Assembly (NCBI GenBank): GCA_963669155.1 | Contig: OZ022581.1 | Coordinates: 23,172,478 to 23,236,477, forward strand | Direction of reading: 5' to 3' | From: Arbacia lixula | Taxonomy: Eukaryota > Echinodermata > Echinoidea > Arbacioida > Arbaciidae | Length of the DNA: 64,000 nt | Shown: positions 33,276 through 43,799 of the stretch, in pieces | Layout: each line of letters opens with the position of its first letter | Position numbering within the stretch: position 1 is the stretch's first letter | The notes under the pieces: generated by a model | What the model saw: only the letters and a program-made list of their open reading frames with translations | Told to the model about the DNA's origin: nothing | The model's database searches: none | Made by a program: the position numbers and the translations under genes

Positions 33276-34560
33276 AAAATGAAATGGACCAGCATTGCGA
33301 ACGTGCTCAAATGGTTCACCAAGCTTCCGGACAAAGAGTCACTGTCTTTTATTGTGTATGACATTGTAGACTAATTAGCTTTATCCACTTGCCTCATCTC
33401 GGCCAAGAAGTTCACCGGTACCAGAGATGATGAGATACAAAAATACTTTACGACAACAGTGACAAAGCATGGGAGAAACAAGGAGCAAGAAACAGTTTGA
33501 TGTATCTATGGGTGCCTATGACAGGGCAGAAATATGCGAACCAGTACGCCTTATCAAAATTGGACAAAAGACTGAACACTTGCAGTGAGGCCTTTACCGG
33601 GACGATGGGCTAACAGTACTTAGGGGAGCCTCTGGTAGCAGGGCTCACAGGGCGCGAAAAGACCTAATCAAAGTTTTCAACAAACTTAGTCTTCGCATTA
33701 CTGTACGAAACCAACCTCAAAGCGGTCGATTACCTAGACATCGCCCTAAACCGGTACCTTCCAACCATACAGGAAGCCAAATGATACCCCCTCAACGTCC
33801 ACAAAGACTCAAATCACACACCGCCTGTACTAAAAAAAAATCCCATTGGTCGTAGAAAAGCGTATAATTCGCTTATCAACGACGATATATTCCGTAAAGC
33901 AGCGCCACCTTACAACCAAGCTCTGAAAATGGGGGAGAGAAAGAAAAGAGAAAAACAACGAACCGAAAGATCACATGGTTCAACCTACCGTACAGTGCAT
34001 ACATCAAGACCAGTGTGTGTGTGTGGGGGGGGGGGGGAGGGGGGGGGGGGGGAGGGGGTGGGGGAGGGGGGAGGTGGGTGCAAATTCTTGAAATTGATAA
34101 CAAAGCTCTACCCAAATTGGCAGAAATAGAACTAGACCTTCAACCAAAATACTCTAAAGGTATATCTACAGCTGCATGAGATACAATAATAATAGACACA
34201 ATAATAAAATCCCACAATCAAAGAGTTATAAGACAATCTGCAACTGAGCCACGTGATACAACGCCGTCCAAGTGTAATTGCCGAAAAAAAAAAACAATGT
34301 CCGCTAGAAGGAAATTGCCTGGAAGAGGACGTTGTCTATGAAGCCATCATCCAACACGATAACAAGAAGATTTATTATGGTCTGGCTGGGGGCCCCTTCA
34401 AAGACCGGTACAGGAACCACATCAAATCATTGAAACATGGAAAATACAGAAATGAAACACAACTTTCTAAGGACATGTGGACATTAAAATAATCAAAATC
34501 CCAGTGCGCAATAACTTGGGACATTGCCAAAAAGTCAAGCATAAACATATGAAAAAGTGG
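33275..34560 (+). pseudogene. Penelope-like element, RT plus GIY-YIG part (PLE-b)
   Basis: The most complete PLE copy. It shows motif A remains (about 33340-33362, truncated after FIVYDIVD), YRDDGL near 33595, ITWFNLPYSAYIKTS near 33970-34010, and a C-terminal frame 34253-34492 with CPLEGNCLEEDVVYEA and KIYYGLAGGPFKDRYRNH. The latter fits the GIY-YIG-type endonuclease of Penelope-like elements (cysteine motif, YYG, conserved Arg). A 17-base deletion after motif A, shared with PLE-c and PLE-d, breaks it, and a poly-G tract interrupts it at 34017. Confidence 0.8.
34017..34080. repeat. G-rich low-complexity tract
   Basis: Runs of up to 13 G separated by single A or T over about 60 bases, after a GT microsatellite. 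It lies within the PLE-b coding region between KTSV and KFLKL, so it is an expansion inside the relic. Potential G-quadruplex. Confidence 0.85.
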
Positions 34561-34599
34561 GTTGTGCAAACCGCCGCGGCAGTTTCAGGTATGATATTT

Positions 34600-35450
34600 A
34601 TATAGTATATATGTATATATATATATATATACATGTATGTATGTATGTATTGAAAGGAATGTATGATTTTGTGCCTGAGCCACATAGTGGCCGGAGGCAT
34701 TATGTTTTCGGGTGCCGTCAGTCCCGAATCCGTTTACGCAATATCTTGAGAACCGTTCAACAGATTAGCTTCAAACTTGGTATATGTGTGCATTGCATGA
34801 ACCTGATAAACTGTGAAAAAAGGGTCAATTCAGATTGAGACCAAAGGTCAATGAACTTTGTGAGAATTTGCTTTCTTTACCTTTTTCACAATACATGTAA
34901 ATCCAAATGGAATGATGCAATTCTAACCAAACATGGTACACAGATTGATTACTATTTGGAGGTAGACTGATGACATTTTTGGTAAAATATCTGAAAGGTC
35001 AGAGGTGAATGGTCAATAGCTTTTGCGAAAATCACCTGAAAAATTGACCCCAAATTGATATTTTTTCACAATAAATCAAAATGCAATGATGCAATTCTAA
35101 CCAATCATGGTACAAAGATTAAATACTACTTGGGGTAGGATGATCAAAATGTTAGAGGTGAAAGGCCAATAAATTTTGCAAAAATCAGTTAAAAAATGAC
35201 CCCAAATTGGCTTCAAATCGCCCCCAATTCATATGTTTCACAATACCGCCAAATCCAAAGGTGCAATTCAAACCAAACATGGTGCAAACATGGATTTATC
35301 ATTTAGGCTAAACTGATGACTTTTGTGGTAAAATTCCTGCAGGGTCAACGGTCAATAATCTTCACCATTAAACTGGTAAGACTGGTAATTAAAGAAGTAA
35401 GTGGTCAAAGGTCAATGAACATTGCCACACTTGGCTAAACATGAAAAAAA
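34600..35450. repeat. Tandem monomers of about 170 bp, array 2
   Basis: Begins after an AT/GTAT microsatellite (34600-34650) with a leader GTGCCTGAGCCACATAGTGG and GAATCCGTTTACGCAATATC, then four degenerate monomers with AACCAAACATGGTAC and GGTAAAATATCTGAAAGGTC. The leader is also found at 43815 and, in part, at 55580. Confidence 0.7.
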
Positions 35451-36539
35451 AATGCTATTTTTGCCAATACGTGTACTAGAAATTCAATGGGTTCATTTCA
35501 TATAGGAATTCAATGGTACATTGCGAACCAAATACAGAAGTTATCTGAGAACAAATCTAAAAACAGGTACCAAAGAAGCGGAAGCAAATTTATCGAATTT
35601 CTTTATTTTTTTGTCATTTAGTACGCAGATACATGTACATGATGAATCTGCTCTGTAATTTACAATAAATGATCATGAAGAATCTTTTACAAACCTGGAA
35701 TTGTCGAAAAACCAAAACTCATTGTATTTAAAGAAACCTGAATGGTCAAATCTTGTGTACGGACGCATTTCATATCCATGCTTAACTTCAGGCTGACAAG
35801 TGAAACTTTATATTAACTCTTCGTGCGTACACCCGTAAACCCCATGTGTGTTGCATTAATTTAATCCGGTCAAGGTATTCCAATGAAAGGGGTTCATTCA
35901 CATTTGTGCCATGAGTCATAAACTCCTAACAATGAACCTGACCGTGGTATTGTTTGTGAGGTGGGTTTAATTGATTTTCTCCTCTCCTTTTTCTGAATAA
36001 ACTTCCTGGATCTGCTGTAGGATGTATTGATTTTTTGTTTACTTGTAAAGATACAATAACTCTCCAACAAAGTGATTTTGGAATAGAATGTACACACTCT
36101 CTCACACGGCATGTAGGCACGCTCCCGTCCATGCAATTGTTTTCAAAACATTGGGGCAAGGGACGTCTATATGGAAATGCGTCATTGTGCAAAAATGCGA
36201 AAGAAACACGACTACGGGTATTCAATAATGCGAACGACACATATGAAGAGTAAAGCTAATTTTCTAGCTATGTACATTAAGCTGCCTATTCATGCAAACC
36301 ATGTTCTTTGTACCCAAAAAATAAGGGCAAAGCTCTTTATGATGTGAGCTAAACCAATTGTTGTTAAGTAATATCGGCATTTCACATGTACACTCAACAG
36401 AGAAAGTGCCCTCCATAATGTGTGATCCTTTAAGCGTAATAATACACCATCACCTGTATGAACACTGATGGCATTGTTGAAATCATAAGTTTTATGAACG
36501 AAAAGTGTAAATAACTCTTTCAATTTTGTGATTTATGCC
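35451..36539. other. Unit spacer before the beta3 3' flank
   Basis: Shared with 20041-20992 and 49790-50920. No gene recognised. Minus-strand open frames (35894-36240) are not conserved in length between units. Confidence 0.45.
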
Positions 36540-36862
36540 ACTTCTACACAAATAACAAGGGAAATTTCCCAAAACATTTATTGCAGGCCCTTTCTATATT
36601 TTCTTAGAATAAATATCACAATGTAAAAGGTGTTTTATGAATGATAGGCCCATCATCTACTTTAATCATCTCGCAACACCCCTTTAGCAAGCCGCTTATA
36701 AAAACATGTAGGTAATGTTGATCCAGGCTGGCCCAGGCTTCTCCCAAAATGGGCTGAAGTTTTTTTAAAAAAGATGTCCTCCCTCACCTTCCTCTCGGCT
36801 TTCCGCTTGCTGTTATCCCAGAGGTTCTCGATTGCGTTGCAGTCGGCGATCTTGCAGGCTAT
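36540..36862 (-). pseudogene. Tc1-like transposase C-terminal relic (beta3 flank), best preserved
   Basis: The minus strand from 36862 reads ACKIADCNAIENLWDNSKRK, then AERKVREDIFFKK, a 1-base frameshift, LQPILGEAWASLDQHYL, ISGLLKGCCEMIKVDDGPII. IENLW is the Tc1-family site of the third DDE residue, and the W..LDQ..L..LI..L pattern is the usual C-terminus. The N-terminal HTH and first two acidic residues are absent. Confidence 0.7.
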
Positions 36863-36899
36863 TCCGTACGCTCAATGCCATTTTACACATTAAAGAGTG

Positions 36900-37142
36900 C
36901 TATCCCAGATAGGAAAGTATCTGGGGCCCATATAGGAATTATGTGGGTCTACTACGGCCCATATGTACCATGTTTCAACCATATGGGGCCCATATGGTTT
37001 GTTCCACCTATAACCTAGATAATAAAACCATATGGGCCCCATGTGGTGTGTATATGGGCAATGTGGTCGTATTTCTGCGTCGACTGAGCCATATAAAACC
37101 CATATGCGGCCCATATGGGTTTTTCCACCTTGAACCCACATG
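36900..37142. mobile_element. CCCATATGGG palindromic element (copy 2)
   Basis: Same element as 20993-21204, slightly longer, with an extra stretch near 37072-37088. Its open frames read as repeated YGPHMG-like peptides on both strands, a translation artefact of the palindromes. Confidence 0.7.
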
Positions 37143-37750
37143 ATGTGTAATGAATGGTGTTTGAAAGGTCAGAATCTTGAATGACTCTCTTGCTTTACGT
37201 GTACAAGGTGACACAAATCACAGAATTGCAAGATTTTCTTCAAACCTTTCCTCAGAAATACAAGATTTTACACCAACATTGCCATCAATTGGCGTACATC
37301 CCTTTATTTACACGTAACATAAATAGCGTCGGCGTTTTAATTTTTAACCGAAACATATTGCAATAGTCGGTGTGTATCTGCATGTCTTCAGGTAACCAAA
37401 CTATCTACCATGTTTTGATTCTACAATTGTACTTACTCTGTAAGCTATTAACACATATTTTCAATGTGCATGAAACGTATTTAAATCGATATTCTTTTTT
37501 AAACATTTCATCCAAATGTAATGTATGTTTATCAGGAATTATTTTATGATTATGTACATTGCATCTTTACCATACAATCCCTATGAAGACCAGTCCTCGT
37601 AATGGGCTCAATAAATAAATGTAACAGTTCAGTAAATAAATAAATGTAACAGTTCTACGTGACTTTGATGCTAACGTAATCCTCAAACATTTCATTGGCT
37701 GTCGTGCTCAAATGTGTTAAATATCAACCATGAAGTGAATATTTAAGGCA
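37143..37750. other. 3' flank of the beta3 gene
   Basis: Non-coding, homologous to the other 3' flanks. It contains a local duplication of an AGTAAATAAATAAATGTAACAGTTC-like block at 37600-37655 (TGTAACAGTTC occurs twice). Confidence 0.5.
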
Positions 37751-38941
37751 TCAAAGTACGAGAAGTGCATCGATTCGAGGCTCGTTGAAATCACCCAGCT
37801 TTGACCAGGTAGAGTTACAACCCAGGAGATTCATATAAAAGGCTTTGTGGTCTTTGGTTACGAAAAGCATCAACCATCCAGAATGTACAGCCAAATTGAT
37901 AGTACTAAAATAAGTACTGGTTGCATCAAAAAGGGTGCGGATAGATGAGCCATCCATACTAGCTCGAAAGATTGCAATTTTACCGATAGCAATAGGTTCA
38001 GTCCAAATCAAGTACTCACTATCATCATCCAGCAGCATAAGGTTTGAAGTTGGAAAAGATGTCGGTTCTCTAAAGGTAATGATGCTTTCGCTGCCGTTCA
38101 AGTTGTCGATGTTTCCTCGCTTAATGCCAACGGTATCAATCCAATATATCAGTCTGAGTTTACTGGCTATCTTGATCCCATATAAGCATTCATCGACATC
38201 ACAAGGCACACTGGTTGTGACACTTTCACGACCATTTTCTATCAGCGAGTATCCGAATAATGTCTTCAAATAAGGTAAGCTCATGAACAGCGTTTGAAAT
38301 TTGTAATCTATCGCCACTCCCCCTGTCGGGAACTTCGGTGTAAAATACCTTATCATTTTACAATCCGGTTCTCCTAACTCCCAATAACCAAGCACATTAT
38401 CATTGACAGTGTAAAATTCGCCACGCACACGATTATACAACATAAAATATAAATTTGACAAAAAAATTCTTCCGATGTAAAACTGAACCAAATGAGATTC
38501 TACTAAGCCCTTCATGTTGTAAACGCGAAGACCGCTGGGGGCTGCATACACACCAATGCGCCACTGAAGGTGACATCCTTTCCCTGAATAACCCAAAGCA
38601 CATCCACAAACAAATGCACCCTCATCGGACAATTGGTAGCATATCTCATTCTCTCCACATAGTTTCAGCTGGCATTTGTTAGTTATTATTGTACGATAAA
38701 CGCATGTGATGATTTGACCAGGAGGGTGAGAAGAAGGTGTCCAACGTGAGCATTGTGAGGAGTCATTGAAGTCACCTGGAAGGTGTGCAATCTGCCCAGC
38801 TATCAGCCGATCGTATGGTTTGTACCAGCCATGGCAGAACTCTCCTGAAACTGCGTCATCATAACTTGACCGTCCCCGAGTAGTGGCGACGAGGAAAAAT
38901 ATGAGAATTGGTTGCCACAGCTCCATATTTCCTATTTGCAT
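37751..38941 (-). CDS. Secreted EGF / LDL-receptor class B protein, copy 3 (beta3)
   Basis: 396 residues from the conserved MQIGNMELW start. The frame is open for 23 more codons upstream (to 39010), but that extension would bury the signal peptide and has no counterpart in the other intact copies, so I use 38941. Signal peptide, EGF-like domain 90-123 with six Cys, and the YWID and IWTE blades are all present. It is the only beta-type copy without the 4-base frameshift. It differs most from the alpha copies around residues 130-245 (for example YSLIENGRESVTTS). Upstream sequence is beta type (GTGGAGCATGCATTG), so either an intact ancestral beta gene or one repaired by gene conversion. Confidence 0.85.
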   Translation of the reverse strand: MQIGNMELWQPILIFFLVATTRGRSSYDDAVSGEFCHGWYKPYDRLIAGQIAHLPGDFNDSSQCSRWTPSSHPPGQIITCVYRTIITNKCQLKLCGENEICYQLSDEGAFVCGCALGYSGKGCHLQWRIGVYAAPSGLRVYNMKGLVESHLVQFYIGRIFLSNLYFMLYNRVRGEFYTVNDNVLGYWELGEPDCKMIRYFTPKFPTGGVAIDYKFQTLFMSLPYLKTLFGYSLIENGRESVTTSVPCDVDECLYGIKIASKLRLIYWIDTVGIKRGNIDNLNGSESIITFREPTSFPTSNLMLLDDDSEYLIWTEPIAIGKIAIFRASMDGSSIRTLFDATSTYFSTINLAVHSGWLMLFVTKDHKAFYMNLLGCNSTWSKLGDFNEPRIDALLVL

Positions 38942-39834
38942 GTGCTCAGATAGAAGAAGTTTATCAATTCTACACTGATCAATTGTGTAGTTCTGTTCTG
39001 TTTGCTGCACTGCTCACGGACAAAATGATCGCCCAAAACCAACTCGAGGTCTAAAAGTGGAGCATGCATTGATCCTCATCTAGATGTAAGCTATGAGCTA
39101 ATCTGTGTATGACGTGTTCCTTGTCCTTGCCCTCGTAAATACGTGCATCATTAAATATATTAATGTATTGTACTTTTAAGTATGTGCAAAGTCGCAAATA
39201 TCACGTAGACTCCATAAAGCAAAGTGCTCGTGAATGTCTGGAAAGAAAGATATCAATAAACTAGGATATCACATGTTTAAAACTCCTTCGATTTACATTT
39301 TAACAACTGACAATCATATGTAATACTTTCCTAAGGGCGGCCTCCTTCTTAATGAACTCATTAATTTTTTAAAATGTAAAAAATGATTTCACCCAATATT
39401 CCGATTAAACACTTGTGTACTTGGACCCTACCAATACGTGCAACGCCAACAAAGTTTATCAGTTAACACTTCATACCAAAATTATATCAAGCTCATGAGT
39501 TACTATGTACAATATACTTATAAAGAGCGAGGAAGTGACTTCAATTAATTGAAATACATTTCGTTTCTGGTAGAAAAAAATGCGATTTTGAGGAATATAA
39601 ATCTTAATTTCCTTTCCTGGTCGGCACCAGATTACTGTGTTTGTATTATCCATGTTAGAATGTGTATGCGCATATGTATTTCTTTTCAAATTAAAAAAAA
39701 GGAACAAATTCATAATTACGATTACAAGGTCGAAATTTTTTGCTGTATTTGTTTTAATGTTCAATGTGTTGAGATCAACATGCTAAAACCCTTAGTATCA
39801 TTTAATATCACGTGCTATCATTCCCTGGACATTG
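38942..39834 (-). promoter_or_regulatory. Upstream region of copy 3
   Basis: Proximal block at about 38998-39060 and distal block AAGTCGCAAATATCACGTAG at about 39188-39230, then beta spacer without genes to psi-B4. Confidence 0.45.
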
Positions 39835-40246
39835 AGATATCAGGCTTCAGAGTCGAAACGCATCAGCCATCCAGCGTATAAAACCACATGGACAGTGTAA
39901 TAACAGCTGCCCAATGGACTTTTCACAGAGAAAAACCAAACTGGCTTTGAAGCTACATTGTCCTTTAATCGCTGAACAGGAGTTCGGTCCAAATCAAGAT
40001 CTCAGTTGCATTATCCACCAACAGACGGTATCGATTTGGGATAGCTCTCATTGCTCCGAAGTTAATGACAGCTTCGATTCGGAAGTCGTCGAGCCAGTTG
40101 TATCGATCCAACAAAGCAGTCTGTATGATACGTTAAAACCTCTCAGGGCCAGAGAGCCTTTATACATTCCAATGCGCCACATTTCACCTAGAATTCTCCC
40201 GAAACCATGTCCCCATAGCCATGGTGGTTTCATTGTCCCTGAGTAG
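39835..40246 (-). pseudogene. psi-B4 fragment
   Basis: Same structure and EGF-deletion junction as psi-B3 (15450-15830): propeller fragment joined to the post-signal-peptide segment. No intact frame. Confidence 0.7.
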
Positions 40247-40720
40247 CGGCTGCTACGTTAATCAGACATGCGTACTTTTGAAACCTTTTTACCGCGCAAG
40301 TACTATCATGAAAACGCCATTAAAAAGCGTCACAGTGATACGATCGTGCAAGATATCTGGCACCAAGCAAGCCATTAACGGGGCTACATAAGGTTGCATC
40401 GTTTTTGGAAGAGTTTTATCATGATGATAACGATTCCATTTGGGTGACGTCAGCCAATGCTCTTGCATGCAGTTTTATTGATCCGTCTGGAATTCATTCT
40501 TAGGTTAATTTTCTTTTGTGTACTTTTAAAATAATTTTACTACGGAACTTCAAGATGGGGAATATCACGAAAACGCCATAAAAAGAGTGTTCGTTGTATA
40601 ACCGTGCCTAATATATAAAACTACCTAAATTCCAGTACATTAACATCATGAAAACGGTGATAAAACAGTACTAGTTGTATAAAGGTGATGCATATCTTTA
40701 GAGTACAAACAAGTGTTATT
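40247..40720. repeat. Degenerate triple repeat (beta3)
   Basis: Three blocks with CGAAAACGCCATAAAAAG or variants near 40310, 40570 and 40650, as at 15831-16300. Confidence 0.6.
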
Positions 40721-40934
40721 TGTTATAGAAATGAACAGAAGAATATCCTGCAAGAATTTGTCTTTACGATAACAATTCGCACTCTCCTTTCAATATTCCC
40801 AAACAAAAACACGACTTGCCAGTCAACAAATCAAGACTGAAGAACCTTTTGCCAACAGGCTCTTAGCAAACCTCCCAAAACTCATTTTATGCTTTTTAGC
40901 AATTCAATCGATATAAAAATGAAACTAAGTCGAA

Positions 40935-41448
40935 ACCGATTGGCCAGCATTGCCAATCGAATGGTTCACCAAGCTTCCGGTCAAAGAATCACTGTCTTTT
41001 ATTGTGTATGACATTGTAGACTAATGAGCTTTTATCCACTTACCTCATCTGTGCCAAGAAGTTCACCGGCATCAGAGATGATAAGATACAAACAATTATG
41101 CAGTCGAGAAGAACAATACTGTACGACAACAGTGACAGAGCATGGGGGAAACAAAGAGGGTGTAAACAGTTTGATGTATCTATGGGTACCTATGACAGGG
41201 CAGAAATATGCGAACTAGTACGCCTAATTGGACAAAAAACTGAACATTCGCAGTGAGGCGTTTACCGGGACGATGGGCTAGCAGTAGTCAGGAGAGCCTC
41301 TTGTAGCAGGGCTGACAGGGCACGAAAAGACCTAATCAAAGTTTTAAACAAACTTGGTCTTCGCATTACTGTACGAACCAACTTCAAAACAGTCGATTAC
41401 CTAGATGTCACCCTAAACTTAGAAACCGGTACCTTCCAACCATACAAC
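40935..41448 (+). pseudogene. Penelope-like RT fragment (PLE-c)
   Basis: FIVYDIVD followed by the shared 17-base deletion (41015-41030), and LYRDDGLAVVR near 41265. Cut at 41448 by a TIR element. Confidence 0.75.
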
Positions 41449-42100
41449 GAGCATATTTTAAACTGAAACTAGGGGCGCTTATTACATATTGTGATATTAT
41501 ATCCCTTCTATGAATATTTATGAGTATTCTGGGAACGTGATTGGTCAATTGATGATCGCAGACTACAAAATAATTTTACTATATCTGCCTCAGCTCCGGA
41601 TATTTTTTACTATTTTTTCATTGGGAGGACTGCGCATGCTCTATTTACTATTTTCTTCCTTGGGACTACTGCGCATGCTCTCTACCTGAGCAAGCGTAAA
41701 TTAGTGCGCGCATGAATGCAGTGCGTGGCGTGTTGCGTATTTACCTGGGATGGACAGATATCGAGACAGAGGGGGAAAAGGCGACATACAACCACATGGT
41801 GTTACCGAAAGTTTTACTATTTTCTAAATAGTATTTATTAGTATTTTTGTTCTGTTATTGTTTTACACAAGGGATATAAAACAAATATACCAAGCATTGA
41901 GTTCGAATGTATAGTGAAAATTATGCATCTTCGGAGGGACTGGCATAAGTTACTATTTTTTCTTCGGGGGCTTCGCCCCTCGGAAAAAATAGTTCTATGC
42001 AACTCCCTCCTCAGATCGATAATTTCCACTATACAATCTCACAGCTTGGTATATTTGTATAATATGTAATAAACGCCCCTAGTTTCAGTTTAAAATACGC
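41449..42100. mobile_element. TIR element with nested palindromic core (inverted copy)
   Basis: Terminal inverted repeats of about 42 bases: GAGCATATTTTAAACTGAAA ... at 41449 and its reverse complement ending at about 42107, with ACTAGGGGCG inside. The core 41495-42050 is an inverted copy of the element repeated at 42301 and 42744, with a perfect hairpin around GGGGGCTTCGCCCC (41965-41985). Confidence 0.75.
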
Positions 42101-42147
42101 TCGTTTTACGCAATCATGTTTTTGTGTAAATTGTTCAGTCATTCATT

Positions 42148-42172
42148 CTTGATAAAGGTCTATGACCGAAAA
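42148..42172 (+). ncRNA. Hammerhead-like hairpin core, degenerate
   Basis: TTGATAAAGGTCTATGACCG followed by AAA resembles the CUGANGA-stem II-GAAA core found in Penelope-like element ends. The first motif is degenerate and an extra A precedes the stem, so self-cleavage is doubtful. Confidence 0.25.
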
Positions 42173-42235
42173 TTCGAATAATTTTTCTTCTCCGGCGTTT
42201 CATTTAATTTGTTTGTCTTCACCTATATATATATT

Positions 42236-43228
42236 ATACAAATATACCAAGCTGTGAGATTGTATAGTATACAAATATACCGAGCTGTGAGATTGTATAG
42301 TGGAAATTATCTATCTGAGGAGGGAGTGGCATAGAACTATTTTTTCCGAGGGGCGAAGCCCCCGAGGAAAAAATAGTAACTTATGCCAGTCCCTCCGAAG
42401 ATGGATAATTTTCACTATACTTTCGAACTCAATGCTTGGTATATTTGTTTTATATCCCTTTTGTAAAACAATAACAGAACAAAAATTGTTGCCTTTTTTT
42501 CTCTGTCTCGATATCGGTTCATCCCAGGTAAATGCGCAACACGTCGCGCACTGCATTCTCTGTGCACTAATTTACGCGCGCTCAGGTAGAGAGAATGCGC
42601 AGTAGTCCCAAGGAAGAAAATAGTAAATAGAGCATGCGCAGTCCTCCCCAGGAAAAAATAGTGAAAAATATCCGGAGCTCTTCGACCATCAATTGACCAA
42701 TCACGTTCCTAGAATACTCATGAATATTCATAGAAGGGATATAATGGAAATTATCTATCTGAGGAGGGAGTGGCATAGAACTATTTTTTCCGAGGGGCGA
42801 AGCCCCCGAGGAAAAAATAGTAACTTATGCCACTCCCTCCGAAGATGAATAATTTTCACTATACTTTCGAACTCAATGCTTGGTATATTTGTTTTATATC
42901 CCTTTTGTAAAACAATAACTAATAAATGATATTTAGAAAATAGTAAAACTGTCGGTAACACCATGTGGTTGTATGTCGCCTTTTTTTTTCTCTGTCTCGA
43001 TATCGGTTCATCCCAGGTAAATGCGCAACACACCGCGCACTGCATTCATGCGCGCACTAATTTACGCGCGCTCAGGTAGAGAGCATGCGCAGTAGTCCCA
43101 AGGAAGAAAATAGTAAATAGAGCATGCGCAGTCCTCCCCAGGAAAAAATAGTGAAAAATATCCGGAGCTCTTCGACCATCAATTGACCAATCACGTTCCT
43201 AGAATACTCCTGAATATTCATAGAAGGG

Positions 43229-43232
<4 letters not shown>
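42236..43232. repeat. Head-to-tail dimer of a palindromic element
   Basis: Two direct copies, about 42301-42743 and 42744-43232. Each begins TGGAAATTATCTATCTGAGG, has the hairpin GAGGGGCGAAGCCCCCGAGG and ends ATTCATAGAAGGGATATA. A 33-36 base leader with ATACAAATATACC(A/G)AGCTGTG occurs twice before the first copy. The second copy has about 45 extra bases that the first lacks. Confidence 0.8.

Positions 43233-43283
<51 letters not shown>
43233..43283. repeat. AT dinucleotide microsatellite
   Basis: About 25 AT units between the dimer and the next element. A second AT run lies at 43760-43782. Confidence 0.9.
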
Positions 43284-43285
<2 letters not shown>

Positions 43286-43296
43286 TGTGTGAGAGT

Positions 43297-43761
43297 GTGA
43301 GAGTTCTCAACTTTGACATGATAAGCGGTTGCTCCAGAGTATATAAATGAAGAAAAAGAGTCTAGGAGCTGGGACGTAGCTGGACCTTCCAAGTTTATTT
43401 AAAAGCTTTCGGCTGTTAGGCCTTCTTCAGTCAAGTTCTGAAGTATAAACATTAACAAATACACTGTATAAGCAAATATATATGGCAATATCAATCAAAT
43501 CAAACATCCAAAACAAAGCAAAAATTGGGCATGAAAAATGTTTCAGAATAAAGTTTCGTGGTGCATATCCGTAGTTGGTTGATCGTAGTGTTGCTGCGTT
43601 TGTCATTGATGGTGGCCATAATCGTTGATATAGTTGGTCTGGTATTTGGTGTTGTTGTTGTTGTTGTTGTGGTTTTCATGGATACGTGAGGCAAGTGTTG
43701 CCAAAGGATTCAAGTTGAGGTAGAGGACATATAAGACTGCGAGAGTTCTCAACTTTGACAT
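43297..43761 (-). mobile_element. Element with direct-repeat ends and hammerhead-like hairpin
   Basis: GAGAGTTCTCAACTTTGACA occurs at 43299 and again at 43741, both beside AT runs. Between them the minus strand has CTGAAGAAGGCCTAACAGCC followed by GAAA (43432-43404), close to a hammerhead core and to sequences common at Penelope-like element ends. A GTT run lies at 43649-43672. No RT frame is present. I read it as a non-autonomous or truncated retroelement end. Confidence 0.4.
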
Positions 43762-43799
43762 ATATATATATATATATATATATGCATGTGTCTATATAT

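Larger units (their letters stand above)
21570..37500. repeat. Tandem segment 2 (units alpha2 + beta2)
   Basis: Second copy of the alpha-beta segment. Relative to segment 1 it has lost most of one MITE (near 24928), inverted a LINE interior (27390-28525), lost the LINE middle, lost the propeller-to-EGF part of the beta gene (junction near 32307), and lost psi-B and its flank between the beta2 upstream region and the Penelope-like element (junction near 33275). The right boundary is approximate. Confidence 0.75.

Noticed and set aside
33876-34115. Poly-Pro / poly-Gly open frames
   Set aside because: Translation of the G-rich tract and GT microsatellite within the PLE relic.
36890-37141. Open frames with repeated YGPHMG-like peptides
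   Set aside because: Direct translation of the CATATGGG palindrome element; open on both strands for compositional reasons.
38942-39010. 23-codon N-terminal extension of copy 3
   Set aside because: Open by chance in this copy; it would place the signal peptide internally and is absent from the other intact copies.
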